Shown here: positions 45,403 to 55,356 of the stretch, one piece after another
Layout: the number at the start of each line of letters is the position of its first letter
Position numbering within the stretch: position 1 is the stretch's first letter
Assembly: GCA_016584305.1 (NCBI GenBank)
Contig: JACEEZ010018880.1
Span: forward strand, 1-64,000
DNA: 64,000 bases
Source: Chionoecetes opilio
Lineage: Eukaryota; Arthropoda; Malacostraca; Decapoda; Majidae
Reading direction: 5' to 3'
Translations under genes and position numbers: made by a program
Notes under the pieces: model-generated
What the model was told of the DNA's origin: nothing
What the model saw: only the letters and a program-made list of their open reading frames with translations
The model's database searches: none

Positions 45403-46466
45403 CCAGAATACAGAAAAATAATAAACTGATATATGATAATTTCTATAAACTATTATAAAAACTTTTATAACAATTTTTAATAGCTTGAACAGGCCTAATA
45501 ATAGTGATGGTACTGATATTGAGATACTATGTATATTACTGAGTTAATATATATATAATATGAAATGAATATTTCCCACTTACATATACGTACCAGCGCC
45601 CAGCGGGCCTCCGGAGGATTGACGTCAAGTTGCCGCTGCTTGTCACTACTGATGTAATACTACAGCAAGATAATCATATAACTGTTGTTTCAAAATGTTT
45701 ACACATAGAAATATTCAATTCTTGAAATTCTGTACATTAATTTTCAACATAGTAAATTATCCCGTCTGAAAATACACCAGCGGGCCTTCGGAGGGCTGAC
45801 AGAGGTAAATTTGCCGCCGGCGGCCGCCGTTCGCCGCTCTACGGCCTACGTCGGCCCGCCGGTGATGGTTAGGTGGGTTGTTTCACTATTCCATTTATCA
45901 ACAATACTTATTCCAGCGAAAATTCCAACACTATTTTCTGCCTCCCTTCTATCATCTCATTTCAACTGTTGTGTCAACTTGTGTGGCCCGAGTCGAATGC
46001 GGGTTAAGGCGACGTCTAATATGCGGGATGTTTGTCTTTTCCATGGGTTACGGGGAGGAGTCTGAGCGGTAATGACCCATAGTGGGTGCGCGGAGGGCGT
46101 CGCCGAGACGTTTTATCAGACGTTTTACAATGGAGAACAGCAGAGGGGGGTGGATGATGTTTACATCTGACACGGCCACCTTGGCAGCAACAATCGCTAT
46201 CTTGTGGCCCCAACTCTTATTTTCTCTTAAACTCCAACCTTTTCTTAGTATTATGCATTACTGTTGATAACACAGCTACAAATTTGTGCTCAGTGAACTA
46301 CTGCTCAACATAGATAACTCCAGACCCCTTTAGTAATATACCACCGGCTGTTCTGCATTCTCTGCCCGACCTCTCATGCGCTAATATGGCCGCATTAGAC
46401 GCAGGGTGAACTTTGCATTCCTTTTTAAGGGAAAAAAGTGCGTCTTATGCGCCGGCAAATACGGTA

Positions 46467-46788
46467 ATTAGGTAGGAAATTACCCGATTTCATGATGTTA
46501 TGTATTTAGTTAACGCTAATTTATGCATGCTGCTAATTCATTTATCAGAAAACAAGATATAGCAATGGAAAGCTAACTAAATTCCGCTTCTATTGATGTT
46601 CTCCATGTAAAATGTTTTCGAGAAAAATATTAAATGGTGAAGAGTTTAAGTTCATGCATATTTCTTGAGAGTCTCATAATGGCATTTCTTTAGTGTGTTT
46701 TACGGGTTTTTATTTGATAATATTATAGAACAAACATTTCCGAAGATAACAATATATCTTTTATACTGATAAACATATAATTAGGTAG
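46467..46788 (-). repeat. Inverted U module, right arm of the outer element
   Basis: Continues the U sequence cut at 39742 and contains the intact version of the insertion site (46768-46790). Confidence 0.85.
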
Positions 46789-46873
46789 GTAAACTTGTCA
46801 TCTCGGTGGCCTCGTACAGACTCAGTCCGTGACGTCATAAATCTCAGGCGCAGGCCTTTATAGATTGAGACGG

Positions 46874-48499
46874 CCTTGCCTCTGGGCGGGGAATATTAAG
46901 GATATTCTAGGGATGCGTGGGGAAATTCTGCTGACCAATCACAGAGCAGCGCCTGGCATAACGCGGCCTTATCTGGCCAATCATCTTGCTCTCAGCTGTC
47001 AGGGAGCCCGAGAAAGAAGTTCAAAGAGACACTTCAAATGTAGCGAGACGTTACAGTGTGTGTGTGCGTGTGTACGTCAGACAAAGACGCCACCATCACC
47101 GCATAATTATAGGGACCAAACTTGTATGATGAACTATACGTTTTGATTCAAGAAGTCAACCGATATATATATACAGTGGTACCTTGGCTTACCAGTTTAA
47201 ATCGTTCATTGATCGAGCTCTTAACTCAATTTGCTCGTATATCAAATAAATTTTCCCCATTGAAATTAATTGAAATACCATTAATCCGTTCAAGCCCCAA
47301 AAAACCACCCCAATTTTTTTACTGTACCTACATGACTGGACTGCACTCACCCTCCGCCATTTGCATTCGCCAGTGTTTACACTCTGCGTATCAGCTGTTG
47401 GAAACAGCTGTGTGTGAAACTGCCGCTAAACGTACTGCACTCACCCTCCGCCATTTGCATTCGCCTGTGTGAGCACAACACAACAGAGATGCTTCCACGG
47501 CGAGGTAACCACGTGAAGTGAACGAGTGAAACGCGGGATGCTGGGCGGATGCTGTGGCGTTCGCTGCGTTAACTAAAGCAAAAAATCGACCGAGCGACTG
47601 CTCGAAACTCGGAAAACTCGTAAGTTGGGGAGTTCGTAAGTCAAGGTACCAGTGTATTTAATATATTACGTTTGCCCTAATATGAATTTATTACAAGTAT
47701 AGGTAATGTTTGTTAAATATGATATATATGGAGTCAATGATGCAATAAACACATCACATTTCAAACAGGCAAGCATGAAATGGCTCTATAATACACAATA
47801 AACATAAAATATAGTGATACAACTTGTATTTTGTTGTTTGTTGATGTCTTGTCGCTTCAAATGTCACTCCCTTAGGGAGTTAAGGGTGGTGCCGAGCACC
47901 CGTAGCCTCGCGGTCTTGTACCAAGGGAGAACACGGTTTGATCTTCACCCGTAGAGGCGCTACGAGGTAAAAGCCCCCTAGGGTATTACTTACGGTCCCG
48001 TAACTCCTTCGAGCATCTCCCCCCTGGCCTATGAAGAAAAGGCCACCTGTAATATCAAGGTCAGGTAAAAATGGACGAGGATTGCGCAGTCCTTTTCTGA
48101 AACAGACTACCTGTGGGGAAAATCTTTAGAACAAGGGCTCCACGCTAAGCTGACCCAAATGTTGGCTCTACGTATTATACTTACTGTCCTTAACACATCT
48201 GTTTAGATCTTAATGAGTCCCGATCCTTACTTTGCCTACATGGCCGATATTAAATTTCAGGTTCTTGAGAAAAACTAAGTCCAGCCAGATGCGCAATGGA
48301 CGAGGAGTTTGAGAAAGTAGTGCGTATCTAAGTAGTAGGTATAACCTATATGTAGTTTAGGATAGAGTTGGTTAGGTTAGGTCAGGTTAGGGCAGGTCAG
48401 GTTAGTGCACAGCACGAGGGGTTCGAGGAGGGGTCATAGGTTAGGTCTGTAGAGTTTTGTCATCTTTAGAATAAAGGCTCAACCTCCTATCTTCTTCTT
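46874..48499 (+). repeat. Dispersed repeat, copy C, right part
   Basis: Resumes at GCGGGGAATATTAAGG and matches copy B to the TCTTCTTCTTC end. It lacks the SINE present in B (empty site about 47725) and a short part of the MITE. Confidence 0.9.
47174..47654 (+). mobile_element. CAGTGGTACC MITE in copy C
   Basis: Same TA-flanked insertion as 30754-31287 but about 50 bp shorter, through loss around 47575 (GCGTTAACTAAAGC). Confidence 0.85.
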
Positions 48500-48716
48500 C
48501 TTATGGCCAACAAGCTCGGGGACATGATGGACACCGGGGTTTTTGGCTGGGGGAGCACACACATAAGGGAAATAAGGCCCCGATAGTCTATGGACTAGGG
48601 ACATTTCCCTAGTTTATGGATTTTTTTTTGGTGGGCCATATTTTCCTTATGTGTGTGTGCTCCCCCAGCCCAAAACCCCGGTGTCCCCCCATGTCCCCGA
48701 GCTTATTGGCCATAAG
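48500..48716. mobile_element. MITE with about 70-bp inverted ends, 217 bp
   Basis: CTTATGGCCAACAAGCTCGG at the left, CCGAGCTTATTGGCCATAAG at the right, with shared GGGGGAGCACACACATAAGG/complement inside. The arms include an ACCGGGGT...CCCCGGTGT word related to the C/G-run minisatellite at 36.4 kb. It sits exactly at the end of copy C. Confidence 0.85.
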
Positions 48717-49117
48717 ATAAGATATGAAGATAAGAAGAAGATAGGGGGTGCAGCATTTTGTTCTCCGCCCTTCACACACACACACACTTAGCTACCTGAA
48801 CACCTGTAGCCGCTGCCTGTATGCAGGAGTGTGTGTAGGTGAGTGAGTGAGGCACACTGCAGCACCACAGAGCAGGCCGTGCTGTTCCCAGACCACCGTG
48901 ATCACCAACACAAGGAATCACACGTCCACCCCACAGCTACTCACTTCTCCTTCTTCTTCTTGTGACCTGGGAGTTGCCAGTCTGAACATTGACATCGCTG
49001 CATAGGTTGTTTGACCTCTTTTTCCTTTTCTATTTTGAACAAATATATGTGCAAGAATAAATGCATCATATGTGTGAAGATCCTCCCCCCAAAGTACCCT
49101 GCAGAAGAGCCTCCCCC
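48717..49117. other. Nothing coding; short CA run
   Basis: A (CA)n run at 48773-48787 and otherwise unrecognised sequence. Confidence 0.4.
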
Positions 49118-50397
49118 CCGTAGATAACACTAAAGTCGCCAGGGCAATGTTTCTTTTTGATGTACAGACGTGTGGTGGCGTTCATACCTACATTTCTACA
49201 TCCGTGATTTCAGGAAAGCTAGAAGGGGCTATCTGGAGAGTGTGTCATTTTGTGTCTTCATCTGTCACCTAATATACTATAGGAGTAGCCGTGTGTCTGT
49301 CTGTCTGTCTGTCTGTTTTGGGTAGCTGAAACTGTAAATTCAATTTTTATGAGTAGGCTAAAAGAAAATCGCAAATAATTCGTAGGTGGTAAGCGGCTTG
49401 GTCCCATGTCGATTGAATAATTTTGAAGGGGGTTTTGGGCTAAAAACACTTTAGGCGTACTAGATTACCGGAAAAACTCTACGGTAACGTCTGGCCGCAT
49501 TCCACAAATTCAGTAGACTCATGGACGTTTGTGTGCGTTTGTGAGTGTGTGTTGTGGAATCACACGGAACACAAAGGGTTGGAATCACACGGAACACAAA
49601 GGGTTGTAATCACACGGAACACAAAGGGTTGGAATCACACGGAACGTGGTCTACCCTACCGTAGATATTCCCATGGGTGATGGTGATGGCACCATGGTAT
49701 TCCCATGGTGCTATAATGATGACACTGGCGCCTACCGTAGATAACAGTGAAGTCGCCACCTGCAGTGAAGTCGCCAGGTGCCAAATATTACGAATTATAG
49801 CATCACTACTGATTTTTATGTGCCACTGAAGATGTTACACAGTAGTTTATATCATGATTGTATAATCTACCCTGTTTCAGCGTTGTTTTATGCTTTGTAT
49901 CTGCAAATATAACTGTTGCGCATTTTGCTTCTCACGTTTTTCTTCGCGCGATGACAGACAGTAAACAGTAGCTTTTCGGGCGACAGGACACAGACTTGCC
50001 AGATCTTTCAAACTTGAATAGAATTTATTTTCACGTTGGCAGAGGAATTTTTATATATCCAAGCATCTTCCGCAGCTAATATATATAGAGACTTGTTTTA
50101 CTTTACCTCTAATTTCCCTGAATTCCCCAGAGTGGCGACTCAACTGTTGGGTTAAAATACTAGCTGGCGACTTTACTGTAGTAGGTATAGTGAGGTCGCC
50201 ACTCGGTTTTATTTTTGTCAATTGTTCATTTATAGCCCTAATATGACACCGATGAAGACACAAAATGACACAGACTCTCCAGATAGTCCCTTCTAACTGT
50301 CCTGAAATCATGGATGTACAAATGTAAGTATTAACGCCACCACACGTCTGTAAATAACAAAGAAACGTAGAACTGGCGACTTCACTGTTATCTACGG
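49118..50397. mobile_element. Inverted-repeat element, GTCGCC family, 1.28 kb
   Basis: The ends CCGTAGATAACAC...GTCGCC and GGCGAC...TGTTATCTACGG, with arms of about 150 bp (the inner shared words include TCCAGATAG and AAGACACAAAATGACAC). An internal end-like copy (CCGTAGATAACAGTGAAGTC, 49734 on) and a second inverted pair at 50132-50206 show earlier insertions of the same family. No transposase. Confidence 0.7.
49548..49655. repeat. Minisatellite, 25-bp unit, 4 copies
   Basis: GGAATCACACGGAACACAAA then GGGTT, four near-identical units. Confidence 0.95.
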
Positions 50398-50481
50398 TAA
50401 GGCACTTAGACCAGTGACCAACGCCAACAACAACATGGTTGGAGTTGGCACCTACATTGTTGTCTAATATATACTACTACT

Positions 50482-51297
<816 letters not shown>

Positions 51298-51324
51298 CTA
51301 CTACTACAAACATCAATACACGGG

Positions 51325-52034
51325 TCCCAAGGGCCCACAGACACTTGTATTATGGCTATAAATGAACTCATTACCAAAATATCCCCCGAGTGGCGACCTT
51401 AGTAACGGCTACACTAAGGTCGCCAGCTAGTGTTTGTGTCCTCCCGCCCGAAAGGTCATGAGCTGCTGTCTGTCGTGGCGCGAAAAAAACCGAGTAGTGA
51501 AATTTGACACCGTTAGAGGAAGAAGGCCATTGAGGAGGAAGGCGAGAGTCAGGGAAATACCATTGCAGGGTATCAAACTGTGTACACTGTAAGCTGTTGT
51601 GTGAGGCCTGAAGGGAAGATGTCAATGGTGTAAACTATGTGCACAGTGTTTACTTGTGTTACTGGAGAGCGGCTAGTCTGTTTGAAGCCAATGAAAAATA
51701 GAGGAAAGGTGGAAACATAAACAAAAGCAAGACAATAGTGTGCAGGCTACAGGGACCCTGGAGTTGACTGCAGTGCAAGTGTGGTTTGAAGTACGTAAAC
51801 TTGGATGTAAGTCTTGTAAACTTTGATGTAGAGTTTGAGGCTGTGTGGTCACAACAAAGTGGTAGTGGGTGGAGGCAGACTAAGGTGTGTGTTACCTATG
51901 GAAGCATAATGATGCGTGTGCCAACTTGTGCGTCATGTTCAAGAGTAAGTGTTCGTGTACACTTGTATTATTATGCTGTATTGGAGAATGAGTGGTAATA
52001 TACAGGTCATCTTTAGTATGGAGTGTAGTGTAAA
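51325..52034. repeat. 700-bp duplicated block (partner 13535-14234)
   Basis: Same order as the partner with a sharper hairpin (TGGCGACCTTAGT 51391-51403 and complement 51413-51425). The copies separate abruptly at 52034. Confidence 0.85.
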
Positions 52035-52389
52035 CCTGTCCCATACTCATACTGTCTGATTGAAATGTTGTCAATACCTCACCTGGACTAATATAGCATT
52101 GCCATATAGCATTGGGGATGGCTGGGAGGCTACAAAGTGTGAGTTAGGTGAGTTATGTACAGCCAGGGTTGTTTTTCAGTTTGAAATATTAGTAGAGCCG
52201 CTAACACACACGTGCTCTTTGCTTGCTGGTTCATTGGTCAAATTTCAGTTCACATAAATATAATTTTCTTCTGCAAAATTTCTTTATACAATTTTTACAT
52301 AGGGTGAACCACTCCTATATGGGAACCCCAGAAACAAAGATTTGTTTAAGGCATTTTGGCTTGACGCATAATTTTCCATTACTGTGACT
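52035..52389. other. Nothing recognised
   Basis: Unique-looking sequence between the duplicated block and the zinc-finger module. Confidence 0.4.
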
Positions 52390-52493
52390 CGTGCGTTAAA
52401 TGGGGCGGTAAGTAGTGTGGCATAAGCTGGCCTTTCAGAGTGTGGCACATCCTATGCATCCTTGTCTTATACCTCTGCTCATGTCTATTTATG

Positions 52494-52499
52494 TTTATT
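52494..52499 (-). promoter_or_regulatory. Possible polyadenylation signal AATAAA
   Basis: First AATAAA on the minus strand after the stop of the zinc-finger ORF, about 330 bases downstream. The same spacing occurs in the duplicate (60375-60380). Confidence 0.4.
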
Positions 52500-52827
52500 T
52501 GGCCTTTCCTGTATTTTTCATCATTTCTTTTTGTTTAAACATTTTACACAAGATTCTGCTGACAACTTTATAATTATATAAGGGTTCAATAAATATTTCT
52601 ATCCTCCCATTGCGTCCATGTATAATTGTATCTCATAAAGAAGAATGAACAATCTAGACCCATTTACAGCACTGCCCACCAGACCAGTGCTGAGGCATTA
52701 CCAGGCCAGGGAGGGTGGGCAGGAGGCAACACTGTCCACCACCACTCACTCCCACACAGGACACGCCACCACCCACAATGCCTCGGCACACACTGGACCA
52801 CACTTGTCCACACCACATCACACCACC

Positions 52828-53520
52828 TCAAAAGTGGATCCGCATGTGGCTAGAAATATCACCCCTAGTCTTGAAATGCTTCCCACAGACATCACATTTG
52901 AATTCCCTCAGGCCGGAATGTCTGAAGATATGTCGATTGAGTTCACTATTCAAAAAGAATCTTTTCCCACACTCTTCACATTCATAATTCCTTTCACCAG
53001 TGTGTGTCAGGGTGTGTCTGGTGAGATGAGACTTTCGAATGAATCTTTTCCCACACTCTTCACATTCATAATTCCTTTCACCAGTGTGTGTCAGGGTGTG
53101 TGTGGTGAGGTTAGACTTTTGAGTGAATCTTTTCCCACACTCTTGGCATTCATGGCCCTTATCACCAGTGTGTGTCAGGGTGTGTCTGGTGAGGTCAGAC
53201 TTTTGAGTGAATCTTTTCCCACACTCTTCACATTCGTAATTCCTTTCACCAGTGTGTGTCAGGGTGTGTGTGGTGAGGGTAGACTTTTGAGTGAATCTTT
53301 TCCCACACTCTTGGCATTCATGGCCCTTATCACCAGTGTGTGTCAGGGTGTGTGCGGTGAGGTCAGACTTTTGAGTGAATCTTTTCCCACACTCTTGGCA
53401 TTCATGGCCCTTATCACCAGTGCCTTCAGGAAGATCAACACACCCCAGCCTGCCCACACCAGAGGCACACTGCTCCTGTGTGCTGTGGCCACTCCTGCTG
53501 CTGCCTGTTCTTGCAGCCAT
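52828..53520 (-). CDS. C2H2 zinc-finger protein, seven fingers (230 aa)
   Basis: An N-terminal leader of about 37 residues (MAARTGSSRSGHSTQEQ...LPEGTGD) precedes seven tandem classical fingers (Cys-x2-Cys-x12-His-x3-His) joined by seven-residue linkers HTGERNYE or HTGDKGHE. Such arrays bind DNA in the nucleus; the target is unknown. The framework is nearly invariant, while helix positions differ finger to finger: QKSDLTA, QKSTLTT, QKSDLTR, QKSNLTT, RKSHLTR, LNSELNR, TRGDISS. The last two fingers are a distinct, conserved pair with the linker HSGLREF, and the protein ends MRIHF. I chose the ATG at 53518-53520 because it is the first ATG in frame, has a strong context (AGAGATGG), and lies two bases after an acceptor-like TTGCAG. 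The frame stays open upstream to about 53787 (GTG only), so an additional 5' coding exon is possible. No KRAB, BTB or other effector domain is seen. Confidence 0.8.
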   Translation of the reverse strand: MAARTGSSRSGHSTQEQCASGVGRLGCVDLPEGTGDKGHECQECGKRFTQKSDLTAHTLTHTGDKGHECQECGKRFTQKSTLTTHTLTHTGERNYECEECGKRFTQKSDLTRHTLTHTGDKGHECQECGKRFTQKSNLTTHTLTHTGERNYECEECGKRFIRKSHLTRHTLTHTGERNYECEECGKRFFLNSELNRHIFRHSGLREFKCDVCGKHFKTRGDISSHMRIHF

Positions 53521-53755
53521 CTCTGCAACACGACTTATGACAGGCCCGCTGCTCTTGTAGAGGCCCTCAGGGAAGCTGGGCTCAGCAGGGTTTCCCAAGG
53601 ATACACTCAGCACTGTCCTTGAGGACCAAGGGATCAGGAGTGGGAAGCACCAAGGAGTCCCGTCAGAAGCACTGGGCAGTTCCCCTGTGGGCACCAAGCA
53701 CAGCACACAACAGTCACCTGAAACACGTGATGGAGGTGTCACCCAACAGGTACTG

Positions 53756-53918
53756 TGCCACAACAAGGTCGCCAGCCAGACTTCCACAACTTCCCAGGGT
53801 TGAAGAGGAAGAATCCTCTGACCACTCTACAGTAAGGTAGATATGTTTGCCTGGGTTACATTTCTTACTACGGCAGAAAGGACCCAAGAATTATTTATAT
53901 TCATGTTAGGTTTAGGGT
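53756..53918. other. 5' flank of zinc-finger unit 1
   Basis: The duplication ends near 53755 (CAACAGGTACTG against CAACAGGTAACTG in unit 2). No core promoter can be recognised. Confidence 0.35.
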
Positions 53919-54150
53919 TTTGAAGGAAAACAAGTTTTTCTGGTGTTTTTGATGTGCTTAGATTGATTTTGGACCTCATTTATACAGCAAATGTCTCGTT
54001 CTGATGTTCCCTCGCCCAAAACACCCGGTTTCCCACAGGTCATCCAAGTGTGTGCGGGGATCTCAGAAACAAGTGCTTTGGCCCAGAAAGGAATCCCAAA
54101 AGCAGTCAAATCACAGCAAAAAATACCAGAAAACTAGTTTTCCTTCAATA
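53919..54150. mobile_element. Small inverted-repeat element, about 230 bp
   Basis: TGAAGGAAAACAAGTTTTTCTGG at the left and CCAGAAAACTAGTTTTCCTTCA at the right, with inner similarity around GATTTTGG/CCAAAA. MITE-like, no ORF. Confidence 0.7.
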
Positions 54151-54788
54151 TTAATTGAGAAACTCTTTTTGCAAAGCAACCAAATTTCCGACGTCTTTTA
54201 TGATGACTTTCATGTGAAACACTTAAGAATGCGTCGGACTGTCACAGTTTTGACCACCAATGGATTATGTTCCATGGGTAAAAACTTACCTCTGATTTAA
54301 CTTAACTTAAGAGTTTCTGGCTGACATAACTAGTTTGTGAATAGGGAAGGGAGTTGACGCAGTATAGAAACCATAACTGTTGATTTCCGCCCAAAGCCAG
54401 AGCCAAATTAATTAAAAACATCTAAACTCATCAGAAAACAATAGTGTTGAGTGCAAAAACTAGTGCTGGTATTATCTTACACTAGAGCCATACAAAGCAC
54501 TGTACACAATGGGCAGTAGGCTTTCTGTTTACCTCATTGAATTATAAGAGACTTTTTCTCTCAGAGTTTCCCGTCGCAAATCAATAGTTTCGGAGATATG
54601 GAAGATTTTTTGGGTGAGGAGGAATACGTCTGCTGTGTTTACAAAATGCCGGGTAAGAGTAAGGTAAGGTGAGGTGGGGTTACGTTACATTTTTCAAAAC
54701 TTTTGATTTTTCGGTGATTTGGCTGTTTTACGACAGATTTTATGGTGAATTCCCCGATGGTAAATATTCCGTAAGATTTGACAGCGCC
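54151..54788. other. No gene recognised before the LINE
   Basis: Unrecognised sequence ending at the LINE target site AACCAACCAGG (54789-54799). Confidence 0.4.
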
Positions 54789-54800
54789 AACCAACCAGGG

Positions 54801-55356
54801 TTGCAGGGTTGTTCTCGGGACACACTCATTGTCTTGGGCGACTTCAATGCTACTACTGGCACTGTGAGAGATGGCTACGAGTTATGTGTTGGTCCCCATG
54901 GCTCCGGTACCAGAAACACCAACAGTTCTCTGCTTCTGAACTTTGCAAGGTCCAGAAGGTTGAGAATTGCAGGTTCTTGGTATCAGAGACCAGAGCTGCA
55001 CCGCTGGACATGGTATAGTAATGCCGGAGGGGTAGCTAAGGAGATCGACCACATCCTCGTTAGTACTCGTTGGAGGATCCTCCAGAACTGCAGGGTTTAC
55101 CGGAGTGCTGAGTTCTTTGGAACAGATCACAGACTTCTTGTTGCTACACTTAAGCTTCATGTCAAGTCCAGAAGAATCTCAAGAGGTAACCATACTGTGT
55201 TTCATCTTGAGAAACTGAAGGACTTGACATGTGCTCATGAGTATGCGGTGGCAGTCTCAAATCGGTTTGATGTGCTCGGTGCTCTCGGGGACCCTGTAGA
55301 ACTGTGGGATACCTTCAAACGTGAAACTCTACAGGCTGCCAAGGAGTGTATTGGGG
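54801..55356 (+). pseudogene. LINE endonuclease domain, C-terminal part
   Basis: The apurinic-type endonuclease nicks target DNA to prime reverse transcription. The C-terminal motifs are legible in order: VLGDFNA, RWTWYSN, EIDHILVS and GTDHRLL, the last containing the catalytic Asp-His. The N-terminal metal-binding motifs are lost by 5' truncation. The frame continues into the linker (ETLQAAKECIGG) and then leaves the RT frame at GGGGG (55353-55357), where a one-base length change separates it from the RT ORF. Confidence 0.88.

Larger units (their letters stand above)
41779..45880. mobile_element. Inserted element (level 3), about 4.1 kb, GC-rich ends
   Basis: In the 2.6-kb copy the sequence runs AACTTTAACACGCTCTTTG directly into TTTCACTATTCC (about 25616). 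Here those two parts are separated by 4.1 kb. The insert's ends are GC-rich with GGGCCTCCGGAG and CCGGCGGGCC words, including a TACGGAGGGC hairpin at 41795-41823. The boundary is uncertain by about 10 bases and the duplication is not clear. Its only coding content is the LINE fragment nested inside. Confidence 0.65.
39743..46464. mobile_element. CCGTATT-type DNA transposon (level 2), TA duplication, 6.7 kb
   Basis: Perfect 27-bp inverted ends (39743-39769 and 46438-46464, CCGTATTTGCCGGCGCAT...) with TA on both sides. The empty site survives nearby: 46768-46790 reads GATAAACATATAATTAGG, exactly the left flank joined to the right flank with one TA. The first 40 bases contain CATAAGACGCACC twice. 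The body aligns with the 2.6-kb copy at 23576-26209, the excess length being nested insertions. Short frames only (longest unrelated to the inserts about 95 codons); no transposase recognised. Confidence 0.88.
38816..46873. mobile_element. Outer foldback/hAT-like element (level 1), 8.06 kb with nested inserts
   Basis: It interrupts copy C: the left flank ends GGTGGCCTCTGG, the right flank starts GCCTCTGGGCGGGGAAT, and copy B (about 30450) reads GGTGGCCTCTGGGCGGGG uninterrupted. GCCTCTGG is therefore a 7-8 bp target duplication. The ends AAAGCCGTCT...GCCTGCGCCTG and CAGGCGCAGGC...AGACGGCCTT are inverted repeats. The arms are made of about 312-bp U modules, two direct then inverted. Without inserts the element is about 1.3 kb. 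Its length, sub-repeats and hairpin form resemble foldback elements, and the duplication length suggests hAT. No transposase. Confidence 0.8.
52390..53755 (-). repeat. Zinc-finger module, duplicated unit 1
   Basis: Almost identical to 60268-61880 apart from the number of finger units. The duplication therefore includes the 3' flank, the ORF and the 5' leader, in the same orientation about 8 kb apart. Confidence 0.9.

Noticed and set aside
52645..53622. 325-codon plus-strand frame opposite the zinc-finger ORF (and similar frames at 60526-61026, 61033-61755)
   Set aside because: It is the antisense of tandem fingers; the repeated FTQKS/HTLTHTGE codons leave the opposite frame open. No domain of its own.
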